Shown: positions 25,666 through 33,589 of the stretch, one piece after another
Position numbering within the stretch: position 1 is the stretch's first letter
Layout of the letters: every line of letters begins with the position of its first letter
Source: Deltaproteobacteria bacterium
GTDB lineage: Bacteria; Myxococcota_A; Polyangia; JACPQR01
DNA: 55,990 nt
Direction of reading: 5' to 3'
Assembly (NCBI GenBank): GCA_016190375.1
Contig: JACPQR010000038.1
Coordinates: forward strand, 1-55,990
Position numbers and translations under genes: made by a program
Notes under the pieces: model-generated
Database searches by the model: none
Told to the model about the DNA's origin: nothing
The model's input: only the letters and a program-made list of their open reading frames with translations

Positions 25666-26912
25666 GACCGGGCCTCCGCGCTGTCGCGCCACGCCTGGAT
25701 CCGCCGCCAGAACAGCTCCGTGAACGTCTCGACCTCGTGCGCCGGGTACAGCGCAAGGACCTTCTTCTGCACTGCCTCGCGGGCCGCGGGCGTCCCGAAG
25801 AACTCGTGCGCGATCTCGTCGAGGTTGCCGAGGTGGCGGGCGCAGAACTCCTCGAAGCGCGCCGTGTCGAAGCGTTCCTCCGCGATCCGCGCGTAGGCGC
25901 GCAGCCGTTCGCGATAGGGCACCCCGGGCTCGCGCGCGATCTCGTAGAAGGGCGACCAGTCGAGGTTCTTGCGGAACGGGCGCTTCGTCACGGCGCAGAA
26001 GACCGACCAGCGGATCTTCGCCTTGACGAGCCAGGGGAAGTGGTAGTGCAGGGACGTCACCTGCGAGTCGGGGCAGGGGTTGGCGAAGTCGATCGGGTGC
26101 CAGACACCGTCCTTGCGCAGCGCCTCGCAGGAGTTGAAGTCCCAGCCGAAGAACGCGTTGATGGTCAGCGTCGTGTCGCGAAGGAGCGCCGCCTCGTCGG
26201 GAGCGACGAAGGACTCCTGTGCGTCCACCGTGTACCGGTCGTGCAGCGGCGCGCCCGGCTCGTAGCGCATCAGGCGCGTCTGCGGGCCGAACGCGATGCA
26301 GCGGACGAACCGGTCGAACGGCTCGACCGCGGACTGGAGGTGCATCACGAGCTTGCCGCTCTCTTCGTACCGCTCGCGCAGCGTCCCTTCGTCGGGGATG
26401 CGACTCACGCCCTTCCAGCCGCCGCCGTCGTACGGCTTCATGAAGATCGGGTAGCCGAGCGCGGAGCCGACCTGGCCGAGGTCGAAGAGCTTCGCGTAGC
26501 TCGTGAGGGTGGGCTTGAGGTCCGGCAGCGGCTCGTAGGACTTCGGCGGCACCATCCAGGTGCTCGGGATGGGCATCCCGAGGTGCATCATCGCGCAGTA
26601 GGTCGAGTGCTTCTCCATCGACTGCACCGACCAGGGGTTGTTGAGCACGTACAGGCCGTCCATGATGACGGCCTTCTTGATCCACTCGCGGCTCGTCGAG
26701 TACCAGTGGGTGAGCCGGTCGAGGACGACGTCGTACGTGCAAGGCTGCCTGAGGTCGAACGGCTCGATGGTCACCCGATCGACCTCGACGCGGACGCGGT
26801 CGCCCTGCCAGTCGATCGCGAGGTCGAGGCGCTTCAGGATCTGCTCGTAGCAGAGCGGCCAGCAGATGTCCGCCCCCAGCGATAGCCCGATGCGCCGCGT
26901 TGCGTCAGCCAT
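25662..26912 (-). CDS. RimK-like ATP-grasp ligase (family distinct from paralogues A, B, D)
   Basis: A 416-residue ligase starting MADATRRIGLSLGADICWPLCYEQILKRLDL. The pre-grasp region is unlike the three paralogues, and the core reads KHSTYCAMMHLGMPIPSTWMVPPKSYE, GYPIFMKPYDGGGWKGVSRI (ATP-binding loop), IAFGPQTRLMRYEP, and the late NAFFGWDFNSCEALRKDGVWHPIDFANPCPD carrying the metal-site Asp/Asn. The pattern is closest to RimK/YheC-type ATP-grasp peptide ligases. It could add amino acids to a peptide or other carboxylate. ATGA coupling to the downstream esterase suggests the two are made in equal amounts. The gap before it holds an esterase remnant. Confidence 0.83.
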   Translation of the reverse strand: MADATRRIGLSLGADICWPLCYEQILKRLDLAIDWQGDRVRVEVDRVTIEPFDLRQPCTYDVVLDRLTHWYSTSREWIKKAVIMDGLYVLNNPWSVQSMEKHSTYCAMMHLGMPIPSTWMVPPKSYEPLPDLKPTLTSYAKLFDLGQVGSALGYPIFMKPYDGGGWKGVSRIPDEGTLRERYEESGKLVMHLQSAVEPFDRFVRCIAFGPQTRLMRYEPGAPLHDRYTVDAQESFVAPDEAALLRDTTLTINAFFGWDFNSCEALRKDGVWHPIDFANPCPDSQVTSLHYHFPWLVKAKIRWSVFCAVTKRPFRKNLDWSPFYEIAREPGVPYRERLRAYARIAEERFDTARFEEFCARHLGNLDEIAHEFFGTPAAREAVQKKVLALYPAHEVETFTELFWRRIQAWRDSAEARS

Positions 26913-26931
26913 CCCTTCGTTTCCTCCGAGC

Positions 26932-26985
26932 CTATTCGTACACCAGGTGTGGCGGCCCGGGGAACAGCTCCGAGAGCCGCTCCTC
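26932..26985 (-). pseudogene. 3' remnant of a second enterochelin-esterase-like gene
   Basis: On the minus strand, just before the TAG at 26932-26934, the codons read LSELFPGPPHLVYE. The intact esterase at 27014 ends LSWLFPGPLLLVYE followed by its stop. Eleven of these 14 residues match, and upstream the similarity continues weakly (EER versus REG) then stops. There is no start codon and no further homologous sequence to 27013. This is what remains of a tandem esterase copy lost by deletion or recombination, placed 19 bases upstream of the RimK-like ligase. Confidence 0.75.
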
Positions 26986-27013
26986 ACATCCGCGAGCTGC
27001 CCGAGAAGGGCAC

Positions 27014-28156
27014 TCATTCGTAGACGAGCAGCAGCGGCCCCGGGAACAGCCACGAAAGGCCCTCGCGCAGGCGGTCGCGCCAGTTCTCCCAGTTGTGGCC
27101 GTCGCGGGCTTCGACGTAGCGGACGTCCATTCCCGTGCTCTGGAGCGCGGGGACGAACGAGCGGTTCTCGTAGATCAAGGACTCGTACATGCCGCAGGAG
27201 ACGAAGACGCGCTCGGCCATGGGGATCGGCTGTGCGCGCAAGCGGTTCATGAAGGCGACGACCGGATCGAAGAGCGGGCCACGGTGGTTGCGGTCGCCGA
27301 TGTCGGTGAACGCAAAGGAGCCGGACTGCAGCAGGAGTCGGCCGTAGAAGCCGGGGTAGCGCCAGGCCGTCGAGAGGGCGGCGACGGCGCCGAAGCTCGC
27401 TCCCATCAGGCAGCGGGTCTGAGGGCGGGCGTCGATCGGAAGCGCGCGCTCGAGGTGCGGTACGAGCTCCTCCGTCAGCCAGCGCGCGTGGCGCTCGTCG
27501 TCGGCGTACTCGATGAGCCGGTTTGGCGAGCTCGTCAGGACCACGATCATGTCGGGGATCTCGAGGCGCTGGATCAGGTTGTCGAGGATCGTGCCCAGCG
27601 AGGCGTAGCGCAGGTAGTCGTGCCCGTCGTGGACGACCAGGAGCGGGTAGCGGCGAGTGCGGCGGAAGCGGGCCGGCAGGTAGACCGCGACGCTCCGGCG
27701 CCCGAAGGTGGGGCTGTCCACCCAGTGCTCGTCCTCCATCGTCCCGGGCCGGGCCTCGGGGTCGGGGTGGATCCACTCGGGGACCTCGTAGCCCTCGCTG
27801 TGCGCGACCGAGTTCGCGCCGAACGGGTCGCGCGCGAGGCTCTGGTTCAGCGGGTCCTGGAACCACTGGCCCGCGCCGCCGCGGACGACCTCGAGCTTGT
27901 ACTCGACGCGCGAGCCCCTGGGCAGCTCGAACGTCAGGTGCCACAGGTCCGTGCCCTCCAGGCGCGCGAGCGGCTGTGACGAGGGCAGCCCGTAGACCCA
28001 GTGCTTGAGGTTGACCGCCTCGGCCTCGCCGCGGAAGACGAAGGTGATCGCCGGGCCCTCGACGAGGGGGAAGGTGTGAGCGGCCAGGAAGGCGTCGACC
28101 GCCGCGGGGTCCTTCGGGCCGGAGGCGAGAGCGTCGATCGCGCGGGTGATGCTCAT
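27014..28156 (-). CDS. Enterochelin-esterase-like hydrolase with N-terminal E-set (CBM48-like) domain
   Basis: A 380-residue product. Residues about 25-125 form an early-set beta-sandwich like Fes/isoamylase N-domains (PAITFVFRGEAEAVNLKHWVYG, DLWHLTFELPRGSRVEYKLEV). The alpha/beta-hydrolase part follows with YPLLVVHDGHDYLRY, the nucleophile elbow MGASFGAVAAL (GxSxG) and the catalytic His in ARDGHNWENWRDRL. The start at 28156 (MSITRAID) overlaps the upstream stop as ATGA, the same coupling as elsewhere in this operon; an ATG three codons earlier is possible. E-set domains of this kind often contact glucans or substrate arms, which is notable because glgA heads the operon. True enterochelin hydrolysis is unlikely without siderophore genes. 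Confidence 0.84.
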   Translation of the reverse strand: MSITRAIDALASGPKDPAAVDAFLAAHTFPLVEGPAITFVFRGEAEAVNLKHWVYGLPSSQPLARLEGTDLWHLTFELPRGSRVEYKLEVVRGGAGQWFQDPLNQSLARDPFGANSVAHSEGYEVPEWIHPDPEARPGTMEDEHWVDSPTFGRRSVAVYLPARFRRTRRYPLLVVHDGHDYLRYASLGTILDNLIQRLEIPDMIVVLTSSPNRLIEYADDERHARWLTEELVPHLERALPIDARPQTRCLMGASFGAVAALSTAWRYPGFYGRLLLQSGSFAFTDIGDRNHRGPLFDPVVAFMNRLRAQPIPMAERVFVSCGMYESLIYENRSFVPALQSTGMDVRYVEARDGHNWENWRDRLREGLSWLFPGPLLLVYE

Positions 28157-29091
28157 CCCGTCCATCCCGGCTCCACCGTGCCGTCCTGGAAGAGCCTGTG
28201 GGCGAACGCGCGCACTACGCGTCCGCGCTCCACCCAGAGGCGCGCCCCGCTGTCCATCGCGACGCAGGTCGCGGGCGCGATCCGCTGGACGAAGCGGGCG
28301 ATGCCCTGTCTGTCGTCGAGCCTGATTCGCCGCCTCGGATCGGGCAGCACCACCACGTCCTTGACCAGTCCGAAGCCGACGTCGAAGACCTCGGCGATGC
28401 CGGTGCCGTGAGGGGGGAAGTCGTGGAAGAGGAAGATCCGCTCGGTCAAGACCATCGCGCCGCCCGCCGCGGCGATCCAGGGAAGCCCCGCGGCCAGGTC
28501 GACCACTCCGAACAGCTTCATCCGGTTCAGCAGCGACGCCACGTGGCCCCCCGCGAGGACGACCGCGCGCGAGGAGGCGAGGATCTTGGCGATCTCGCGC
28601 CGGTGCTCGGCCACGATAGGGCGCTGGGCCGGTTTCCAGCGAGCATCGAAGGCGACCTGCCGCACCACGCAGCGCTCGAGGTGGTCGCGATCGAGGTGGC
28701 GCAGCTCCTCGACCGAGACGTGCCGCTCCTCGTCCAGGAGATCCTCGTCGACGTGACGGACCGAGATCGCCCGCGCGGCCTCGAAGGCATGGTCCAGGCG
28801 GATCCGGTAGAAGTCGTTCAAGAGCCTGAGCTGCCGCTGGCGCTTCTTGTACGCGTCGGACAGATCGCGGTCACGCGCGAACACGTCGTCGGCCCGCTCG
28901 TGGAGCCTCAGGTTGACGACCGGACCGCCGAGATCCTCGACGAGCTCCGAGTCCTCGCTCTCGCGCTCCTGCCAGCCCGCCGTGATCAGCGCGACCTTGC
29001 CCCTCACTCCAGCTTCGCGCACCGCCGCGCCCAGATCGAATCTGGGATCCTGGGTGCCTACCAGGAGGATCGGGGGCCTCAGGCCGCCCAT
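28153..29091 (-). CDS. Peptidase S51-like protein (cyanophycinase/PepE fold) without the Ser nucleophile
   Basis: A 312-residue protein. The central AVVLAGGHVASLLNRM, PWIAAAGGAMVLTERI and RFVQRIAPATCVAMDSGARLWVERG blocks match the order of motifs in S51 peptidases such as cyanophycinase (AGG, GTSAGA, ...GIxxDxxTAxxV). At the nucleophile elbow the S of SAGA is replaced (AAGGA), so hydrolysis by the usual mechanism looks impossible. The protein could be a binding or scaffold subunit, or the enzyme may use another residue. It overlaps the upstream ATP-grasp gene by 13 bases and the next esterase by 4, so it is an integral operon member. The start at 29091 is the only Met before the first strand. 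Confidence 0.7.
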   Translation of the reverse strand: MGGLRPPILLVGTQDPRFDLGAAVREAGVRGKVALITAGWQERESEDSELVEDLGGPVVNLRLHERADDVFARDRDLSDAYKKRQRQLRLLNDFYRIRLDHAFEAARAISVRHVDEDLLDEERHVSVEELRHLDRDHLERCVVRQVAFDARWKPAQRPIVAEHRREIAKILASSRAVVLAGGHVASLLNRMKLFGVVDLAAGLPWIAAAGGAMVLTERIFLFHDFPPHGTGIAEVFDVGFGLVKDVVVLPDPRRRIRLDDRQGIARFVQRIAPATCVAMDSGARLWVERGRVVRAFAHRLFQDGTVEPGWTG

Positions 29092-30305
29092 ACTTTCACG
29101 GTCTGCCCCACGATATCCAGCATTCGCCTGAGCTCGTCGTAGCTCTCGTGCTTCATCCGGATCCACGCGTTCGCCATGTAGCCGGCCTCGACGGGCTGGG
29201 TCGGCGTGCCCGGCGGAGGCGTGTTGGCGTCGATGACGTGGGGGCCGAAGGCGTTGCCGATCTCCTCCAGCCCGGAGTAGCCGATGATCCGACCGTCCTG
29301 GCTGGGCCTGAGCGCGATCATTCCGGCCGACAACCGGCGAGATGGCCGCCGGTCCGGGCGGCCGTGGCAGATCGCCATCGCCCATTCGCGGTACAGGTCG
29401 ATGTCGTTGCCCACGTTGTAAAGGTCCCAGGCGCGCACGCCGGGTGGACGGCAGCCGATCTCGGAGAACTTCAGGCCCTTCGGCCCGAAGAACCACTCCA
29501 TGTGCGTCGCCGAGGTTCCGATGCCGAGGATCTCGATGACCTTGCGGCCGAGCGCCTTGACCTCGTCGTAGCCGGGAGCGCTGTCGATCCGGTTCGTCGT
29601 GACGAACTGCGGCGAGATCCAGCGCGTGCGCATCGCCTCGAGGACGTTCGGGTAGTAGTGGGTCGCGAACTCGTGGACGATCTGACCGCCGATCGTCAGC
29701 GTGTCGAAGAAGCCCTCGTGACCCTCGATGAACTCCTCGATGGCGACCGAGCGCCCGGGCTGGCCGAGCCCGAACGTGCGGAGCGCCGGCTCGAGCTCGC
29801 CGAGCGCGTCGATCCGCACGGCGCCCGAGGCTCCCGCGCCGTCGCGAGGCTTGATGATGACCGGCAAGCCCACGTTCTGGGCGAACTCCCGCGCCTCGTC
29901 GAGCGACGATGCGCCCGTCGACTGCGCGCAGGGTACTCCGCCTTCACGGAGCGCCTGTTTCATGGCCGGCTTGTCGCGGCAGAGGAACGCCGTTCGCACC
30001 GAGGTTCCCGGGATGCCCGCCGCCTCGCGCACTCGTGCGGTCGGCATGATGTGCGCCTCGACGGTCGCCTCCAGGCGATCGACGTACGCGCGGCTCTGTA
30101 CGAAGCGCACCGCGCCCAGGACGGCCGCCTCGTCGCACACGTTCGGGACCTGTTCGTAATGGAGCAGCCACCGCTTCAGGTCGTCGTCGAGCGACTCCTT
30201 GCTGCCCTCGCCGATCGCGGTGACGTGGGCGCCGACCTCGGCGAGCGCCTTGACGAACAGCCGCTGATTGGCGGGGAAGCGGGGCTCGATGAAGATCACG
30301 TGCAT
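29079..30305 (-). CDS. ATP-grasp carboxylate-amine ligase (paralogue D)
   Basis: A 408-residue ligase beginning MHVIFIEPRFPANQRLFVKALAEVGAHVTAIGEG, very like paralogue B. The core keeps DKPAMKQALREGGVPCAQSTGA, GLPVIIKPRDGAGASGAVRI, AIEEFIEGHEGFFDTLTIGGQIVHEF and THMEWFFGPKGLKFSEIGCRPPGVRAWDLYN; both Glu metal ligands are present. Conserved motifs outside the ATP-grasp core (NDIDLYREWAMAICHGR here, CDIDLFREWARVMCWGR in B) point to similar substrates. It lies 3 bases after the glgA stop and overlaps the S51-like gene by 13 bases. It is likely to join an amine to a carboxylate on a peptide, sugar acid or polymer end. Confidence 0.87.
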   Translation of the reverse strand: MHVIFIEPRFPANQRLFVKALAEVGAHVTAIGEGSKESLDDDLKRWLLHYEQVPNVCDEAAVLGAVRFVQSRAYVDRLEATVEAHIMPTARVREAAGIPGTSVRTAFLCRDKPAMKQALREGGVPCAQSTGASSLDEAREFAQNVGLPVIIKPRDGAGASGAVRIDALGELEPALRTFGLGQPGRSVAIEEFIEGHEGFFDTLTIGGQIVHEFATHYYPNVLEAMRTRWISPQFVTTNRIDSAPGYDEVKALGRKVIEILGIGTSATHMEWFFGPKGLKFSEIGCRPPGVRAWDLYNVGNDIDLYREWAMAICHGRPDRRPSRRLSAGMIALRPSQDGRIIGYSGLEEIGNAFGPHVIDANTPPPGTPTQPVEAGYMANAWIRMKHESYDELRRMLDIVGQTVKVWAA

Positions 30306-30308
30306 GGT

Positions 30309-31760
30309 TCACCTCTGCGACTGGCGCGAGTAGAGGAGCTCGTACAGCGTCGCTTGCTTCGACCAGGAGAAGTCCTGGGTCATTCCGTTCAGCATGAGCC
30401 GGCGCCACGCAGGCCGGTTTCGGTAGACCGCGAGCGCGGCCTCGATGCCCCAGGTGATCCCGGCTGCGTCGTGCTGCTCGAAGGGGAAGCCCGTCCCCTC
30501 GCCGGTGCGCGGATCCCAGAGCCGGACCGTGTCGGCGAGGCCTCCGGTGCGGTGCACGATCGGGACGGTTCCGTAGCGCAGGCTGTAGAGCTGGTTGAGA
30601 CCGCATGGCTCGTAGCGCGAGGGCATGACGAAGACGTCGGCGCCGGCCTCGATGCCGTGCGCCAGCTCGTTCGAGAAGCCGCGATAGAAGCACACCTGCC
30701 GCGGGAACGCATGCTGCAACTGCGCGAAGAGCTCCTCGAGCCGGGACTCGCCGCTGCCGAGGACGACGAGCTGAAAGCCGAGGCGCGAAAGGAGGCCCGG
30801 GGCGACCTCGGCCAAGAGGTCCAGGCCCTTCTGGCCGACCAGGCGGCTGACGACGCCGAGGAGCGGCACGCCGGCGACGTACGGCAGCCCGAGCTTGCCC
30901 AGGAGCCACTCCTTGTTCAGCTCCTTGCCGGACAGATCGTCCGGTCCGTAGCGGAAGGGGATGATCGGGTCGCGCTCGGGGCTCCACTCGCCGTAGTCGA
31001 CGCCGTTCAGGATCCCGACGACCGTGGAGCTGCGGGATCTGAGCAGGCCGTCGAGGCCGGCGCCGTGGTCGGGCCCCTGGATCTCGAACGAGTAGGTCGG
31101 GCTGACGGTGGTGATCCCGTCCGCGTAGAGGATCCCGTGCAAGAGGAAGTTGAGCCGCCCCTCGCGGAGCTGGTCCTGATGGAAGCGGTCGACCGCGCCC
31201 GCGAGCCCCGTCTGGGCGACGATGCTCGCGGGGAAGATGCCCTGGTAGCGCAGGTTGTGGATGGTCAGGAGCGAGGACGCGCGGCCGAGGACCGGGTCGC
31301 GAGCGTAGGCGGTCTTCAGGATCATCGGCACGAGCGCGGTGGGCCAGTCGTGGCAATGCACCACGTCGGGCACGAAGTCCGACTGCCGGCATGCCTCGAG
31401 AGCGGCGTAGGAGAGGGCCAGGAAGCGGAGGTGCTCGTCAGCGTCGTTCGAGTAGACTGACGGTCGGTCATACAGGCCCGGGCACTGGACGAGGTGCACG
31501 CGCAATCCCGTTCCCGGCAGCGCCGCCAGCGCGATCGTCACGCGGACGCGCTGGGCGCCGAGCAAGACATCGATCTCGCCGAGCCCCGGCTCGCGGACGA
31601 GCGGGAAGCGAGCCGCGTCGATCCGCCCGTACGCGGGCAGATACACGCGCACGTCGTGCCCGCGCCTGTGCATCTCGAGCGGCAGCGCCCCCATCACGTC
31701 CGCAAGGCCGCCCACCTTCGCCAGGGGTGCCATCTCCGATGCGATGTAAAGGAGCCGCAC
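30309..31760 (-). CDS. glgA: Glycogen (starch) synthase
   Basis: GT5-family synthase that extends alpha-1,4-glucan from ADP-glucose. The 483-residue form has the N-terminal KTGGL-type loop (SEMAPLAKVGGLADVMGALP), the acceptor region HCHDWPTALVP, TIHNLRYQGIFP and ILNGVDYGEWSPERD, and the C-terminal nucleotide-binding FVMPSRYEPCGLNQLYSLRYGTVPIVHRTGGLADTV, with the E of YEPCG. The start is the GTG at 31760 (VRLLYIASEMAP), the position that fits the family; an ATG at 31835 would add a Pro/Arg-rich leader. It is the first gene of the minus-strand ligase operon, 3 bases before paralogue D, which ties glucan synthesis to the amidoligases at the level of transcription. Confidence 0.93.
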   Translation of the reverse strand: MRLLYIASEMAPLAKVGGLADVMGALPLEMHRRGHDVRVYLPAYGRIDAARFPLVREPGLGEIDVLLGAQRVRVTIALAALPGTGLRVHLVQCPGLYDRPSVYSNDADEHLRFLALSYAALEACRQSDFVPDVVHCHDWPTALVPMILKTAYARDPVLGRASSLLTIHNLRYQGIFPASIVAQTGLAGAVDRFHQDQLREGRLNFLLHGILYADGITTVSPTYSFEIQGPDHGAGLDGLLRSRSSTVVGILNGVDYGEWSPERDPIIPFRYGPDDLSGKELNKEWLLGKLGLPYVAGVPLLGVVSRLVGQKGLDLLAEVAPGLLSRLGFQLVVLGSGESRLEELFAQLQHAFPRQVCFYRGFSNELAHGIEAGADVFVMPSRYEPCGLNQLYSLRYGTVPIVHRTGGLADTVRLWDPRTGEGTGFPFEQHDAAGITWGIEAALAVYRNRPAWRRLMLNGMTQDFSWSKQATLYELLYSRQSQR

Positions 31761-32185
31761 TGCCCCGGATAATGCCACAGCGAGGGAGCGCCTTCGACGC
31801 TCCGGGTTCGGCTCAGGCGTGCTCGTTCGCTCCATCGCCTGGTCGCCTTCCGACCCGGGCTGTCGGGGATCGGTTCCGTGGTCTGACCGCGCTTGGGTCA
31901 CGCGACCGCCTCGCTCGGTGCGCTGTCACCGTCGGTCCCCCCAACACCCATGTCGCGGGGACCGATGATCCGCGTGCTCCTCGGATTGAGGCGAAAATGA
32001 CTCTTATCATTGATGGGGGGGGGGCATTTTTTGGTTAGGGTCAGGTGTCCCCGCTCGGTCAGGAACGAGAGCAGAGGCTCAGTGCCGAGCGGGCGGCCAG
32101 TCGGGGCAAGAGGGAACATAGCGTGGGGCACGCGAACGGCATGGGGCGGCAGACCCCTTGCGGTCGCCGATCGAAGGAGGAGGCA
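31761..32185. promoter_or_regulatory. Divergent gap between glgA operon and accessory island; G10/T6 tract
   Basis: This 425-base region holds the probable promoters of the glgA operon (minus) and of the island (plus). Within it, AATGA (31996-32000) and TCATT (32007-32011) form a 5-bp inverted repeat with a 6-base spacer. It is followed directly by ten G (32015-32024) and six T (32027-32032). The word GTGTCCCC at about 32046 resembles the REP-like motif but lacks its other parts. A GAAGGAGGAGG ribosome site precedes the ATG at 32186. No protein-coding gene is convincing here. Confidence 0.4.
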
Positions 32186-32551
32186 ATGCGCTACCGAACC
32201 GACCTTCAGCCGTACATCGAGATCGGCGCGGCGACGACGCAGGAGGCAAGGTTCGCTGTGCAAGTAGGCAACGCCAAGACGGGCGTCGCATGCGTCAACG
32301 TGACCAAGAACAACATGTCGTCGGGAACCCTGACGTTCGACTTCGAGACGGCGACAGACCCGAAATCCCCGAACTGGGCGAACTGCGGCACTGGCTCGAT
32401 CAACGTGACCGGAACGGGCCAGACGTCGCTGCTCCGCGTCGATCTCGGTGAGAGCAGCACGACGCGGCTGGCAGGCGTCGTGCGCTGGAAGTCGTCAGGC
32501 GCGAACGCCACGGTCGGGTTCGACATCGTGGTCTTCTTCGCGGACGCGTGA
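32186..32551 (+). CDS. Small beta-rich protein, probable phage-type structural protein
   Basis: A 121-residue protein starting MRYRTDLQPYIEIGAATTQEARFAVQVG, with an excellent GGAGGAGG site 4-7 bases before the ATG. It is mostly beta strands rich in Thr, Asn and Ser (CVNVTKNNMSSGTLTFDFETATDP, VNVTGTGQTSLLRVDLGESS, GVVRWKSSGANATVGFDIVVFFADA), typical of small virion decoration or tail-associated proteins. There is no signal peptide, so it is either cytoplasmically assembled or carried by a particle. I do not recognise the family by name. It is the first gene of the accessory island. Confidence 0.65.
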   Translation: MRYRTDLQPYIEIGAATTQEARFAVQVGNAKTGVACVNVTKNNMSSGTLTFDFETATDPKSPNWANCGTGSINVTGTGQTSLLRVDLGESSTTRLAGVVRWKSSGANATVGFDIVVFFADA

Positions 32552-32615
32552 ACTGGGTCGCGGCGGCGCGGGGCTTCGTGCGGCCCACTCGGTCCACCTT
32601 CGACGAGGTGAGCGG

Positions 32616-33563
32616 ATGACGTACGTGTTCGACGTGAACAACGCTGGCGGCGCCAACGGCGGCGCCGAGGCGATGTACCTGTGGAAGGAGCTTCTCAAGT
32701 CGGCCGGCTGGGACGTGCCCGCGAGCTCGGACGGAACGACCTACAACAGCTCCGGCGATCAGATCACGTTGGCTGGCAGCGGCTCGGGCGGCATGAACAA
32801 CAGCCAGGCGTGGTTCCGGGTCCGCGCGCCCTCGGGGATGAGCCCGCGGCGCGAGTTCTGCTGCCAGCGCGGGTCGAGCGGCGAGGCGTACTGGTGGATC
32901 AAGTACAGCGCCGAGGACGGCTTCACGACGAGCGGCGACGCGGACGACATGGCGACCGCGGCGGACGAGGCGAACCTGCACGGGTCGAGCACTGCCGGGG
33001 ATGTGCTGTTCACGACGGCGGGGACTTACAAGATCCACATCGGGGCCGACAACGCGTCGCCCTTCGGCTTCTACCTGTTCAACGCGGTCAACGGCAGCGG
33101 AGCTTCGGACATGGGGTTCGTGTTCGACCCTTTGGCGACCGGGAGCTACGCGAGCGCGGACCAGGATCCCGCGCTGGTCCGCGTCCAGGGTGGCGGCAGC
33201 GTCTTCATGAGCACCTACCTCTATCAGGCGGCCTATGCGCCGAACGGCTGGTACAAGAAGGACCTTGCGGGCGAGACCTTCACGCAGTTTCCGGCGCACA
33301 TCTACCAGGGCGGCTATGGCCAGGCGGCGCCGGGCAGCCTGGGGACAAACCCCCACGACTCGGACGACAACCACGTGCCGATCGCCTACGCTCGGGGGTC
33401 GCTCCTATCGACCGAAGTGGGCTGGAAGGGGTTTGGGACGGTGATGCGCTGGCTGGGAACGAGCCGGTCGTCGATGGACACGCTGTCGACCTCCGGGGTG
33501 CGCGACCACGTGGTCGTCGACGACGTCGTACTTCCGTGGCCGAACGAGGTCCCGAGCATCTGA
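32616..33563 (+). CDS. Probable phage virion/tail-associated protein
   Basis: A 315-residue protein starting MTYVFDVNNAGGANGGAEAMYLWKELLKSAGWDVPASSDG. The sequence (AWFRVRAPSGMSPRREFCCQRG, YWWIKYSAEDGFTT, TAGTYKIHIGADNASPFGFYLF, DPLATGSYASADQDPALVRV, FPAHIYQGGYGQ) is aromatic- and Gly-rich and resembles the unnamed structural proteins placed between tail genes in many tailed phages. No enzymatic motif is seen. It follows the previous gene after 64 bases and carries a modest GAGGTGAG ribosome site. Alternative: a secreted carbohydrate-binding surface protein, but it lacks a signal peptide. Confidence 0.65.
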   Translation: MTYVFDVNNAGGANGGAEAMYLWKELLKSAGWDVPASSDGTTYNSSGDQITLAGSGSGGMNNSQAWFRVRAPSGMSPRREFCCQRGSSGEAYWWIKYSAEDGFTTSGDADDMATAADEANLHGSSTAGDVLFTTAGTYKIHIGADNASPFGFYLFNAVNGSGASDMGFVFDPLATGSYASADQDPALVRVQGGGSVFMSTYLYQAAYAPNGWYKKDLAGETFTQFPAHIYQGGYGQAAPGSLGTNPHDSDDNHVPIAYARGSLLSTEVGWKGFGTVMRWLGTSRSSMDTLSTSGVRDHVVVDDVVLPWPNEVPSI

Positions 33564-33589
33564 GCCGGAGCAAGGCGGAAGAGGAAGGC

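Noticed and set aside
29148..31460. Plus-strand open frame of about 770 codons opposite glgA and the ATP-grasp D gene
   Set aside because: Antisense to two well-supported genes, with no signal, motif or ribosome site.
31996..32011. Fur-box-like interpretation of AATGA-6-TCATT
   Set aside because: The arms are spaced wrongly for the classical 19-bp Fur box and no iron gene is adjacent.
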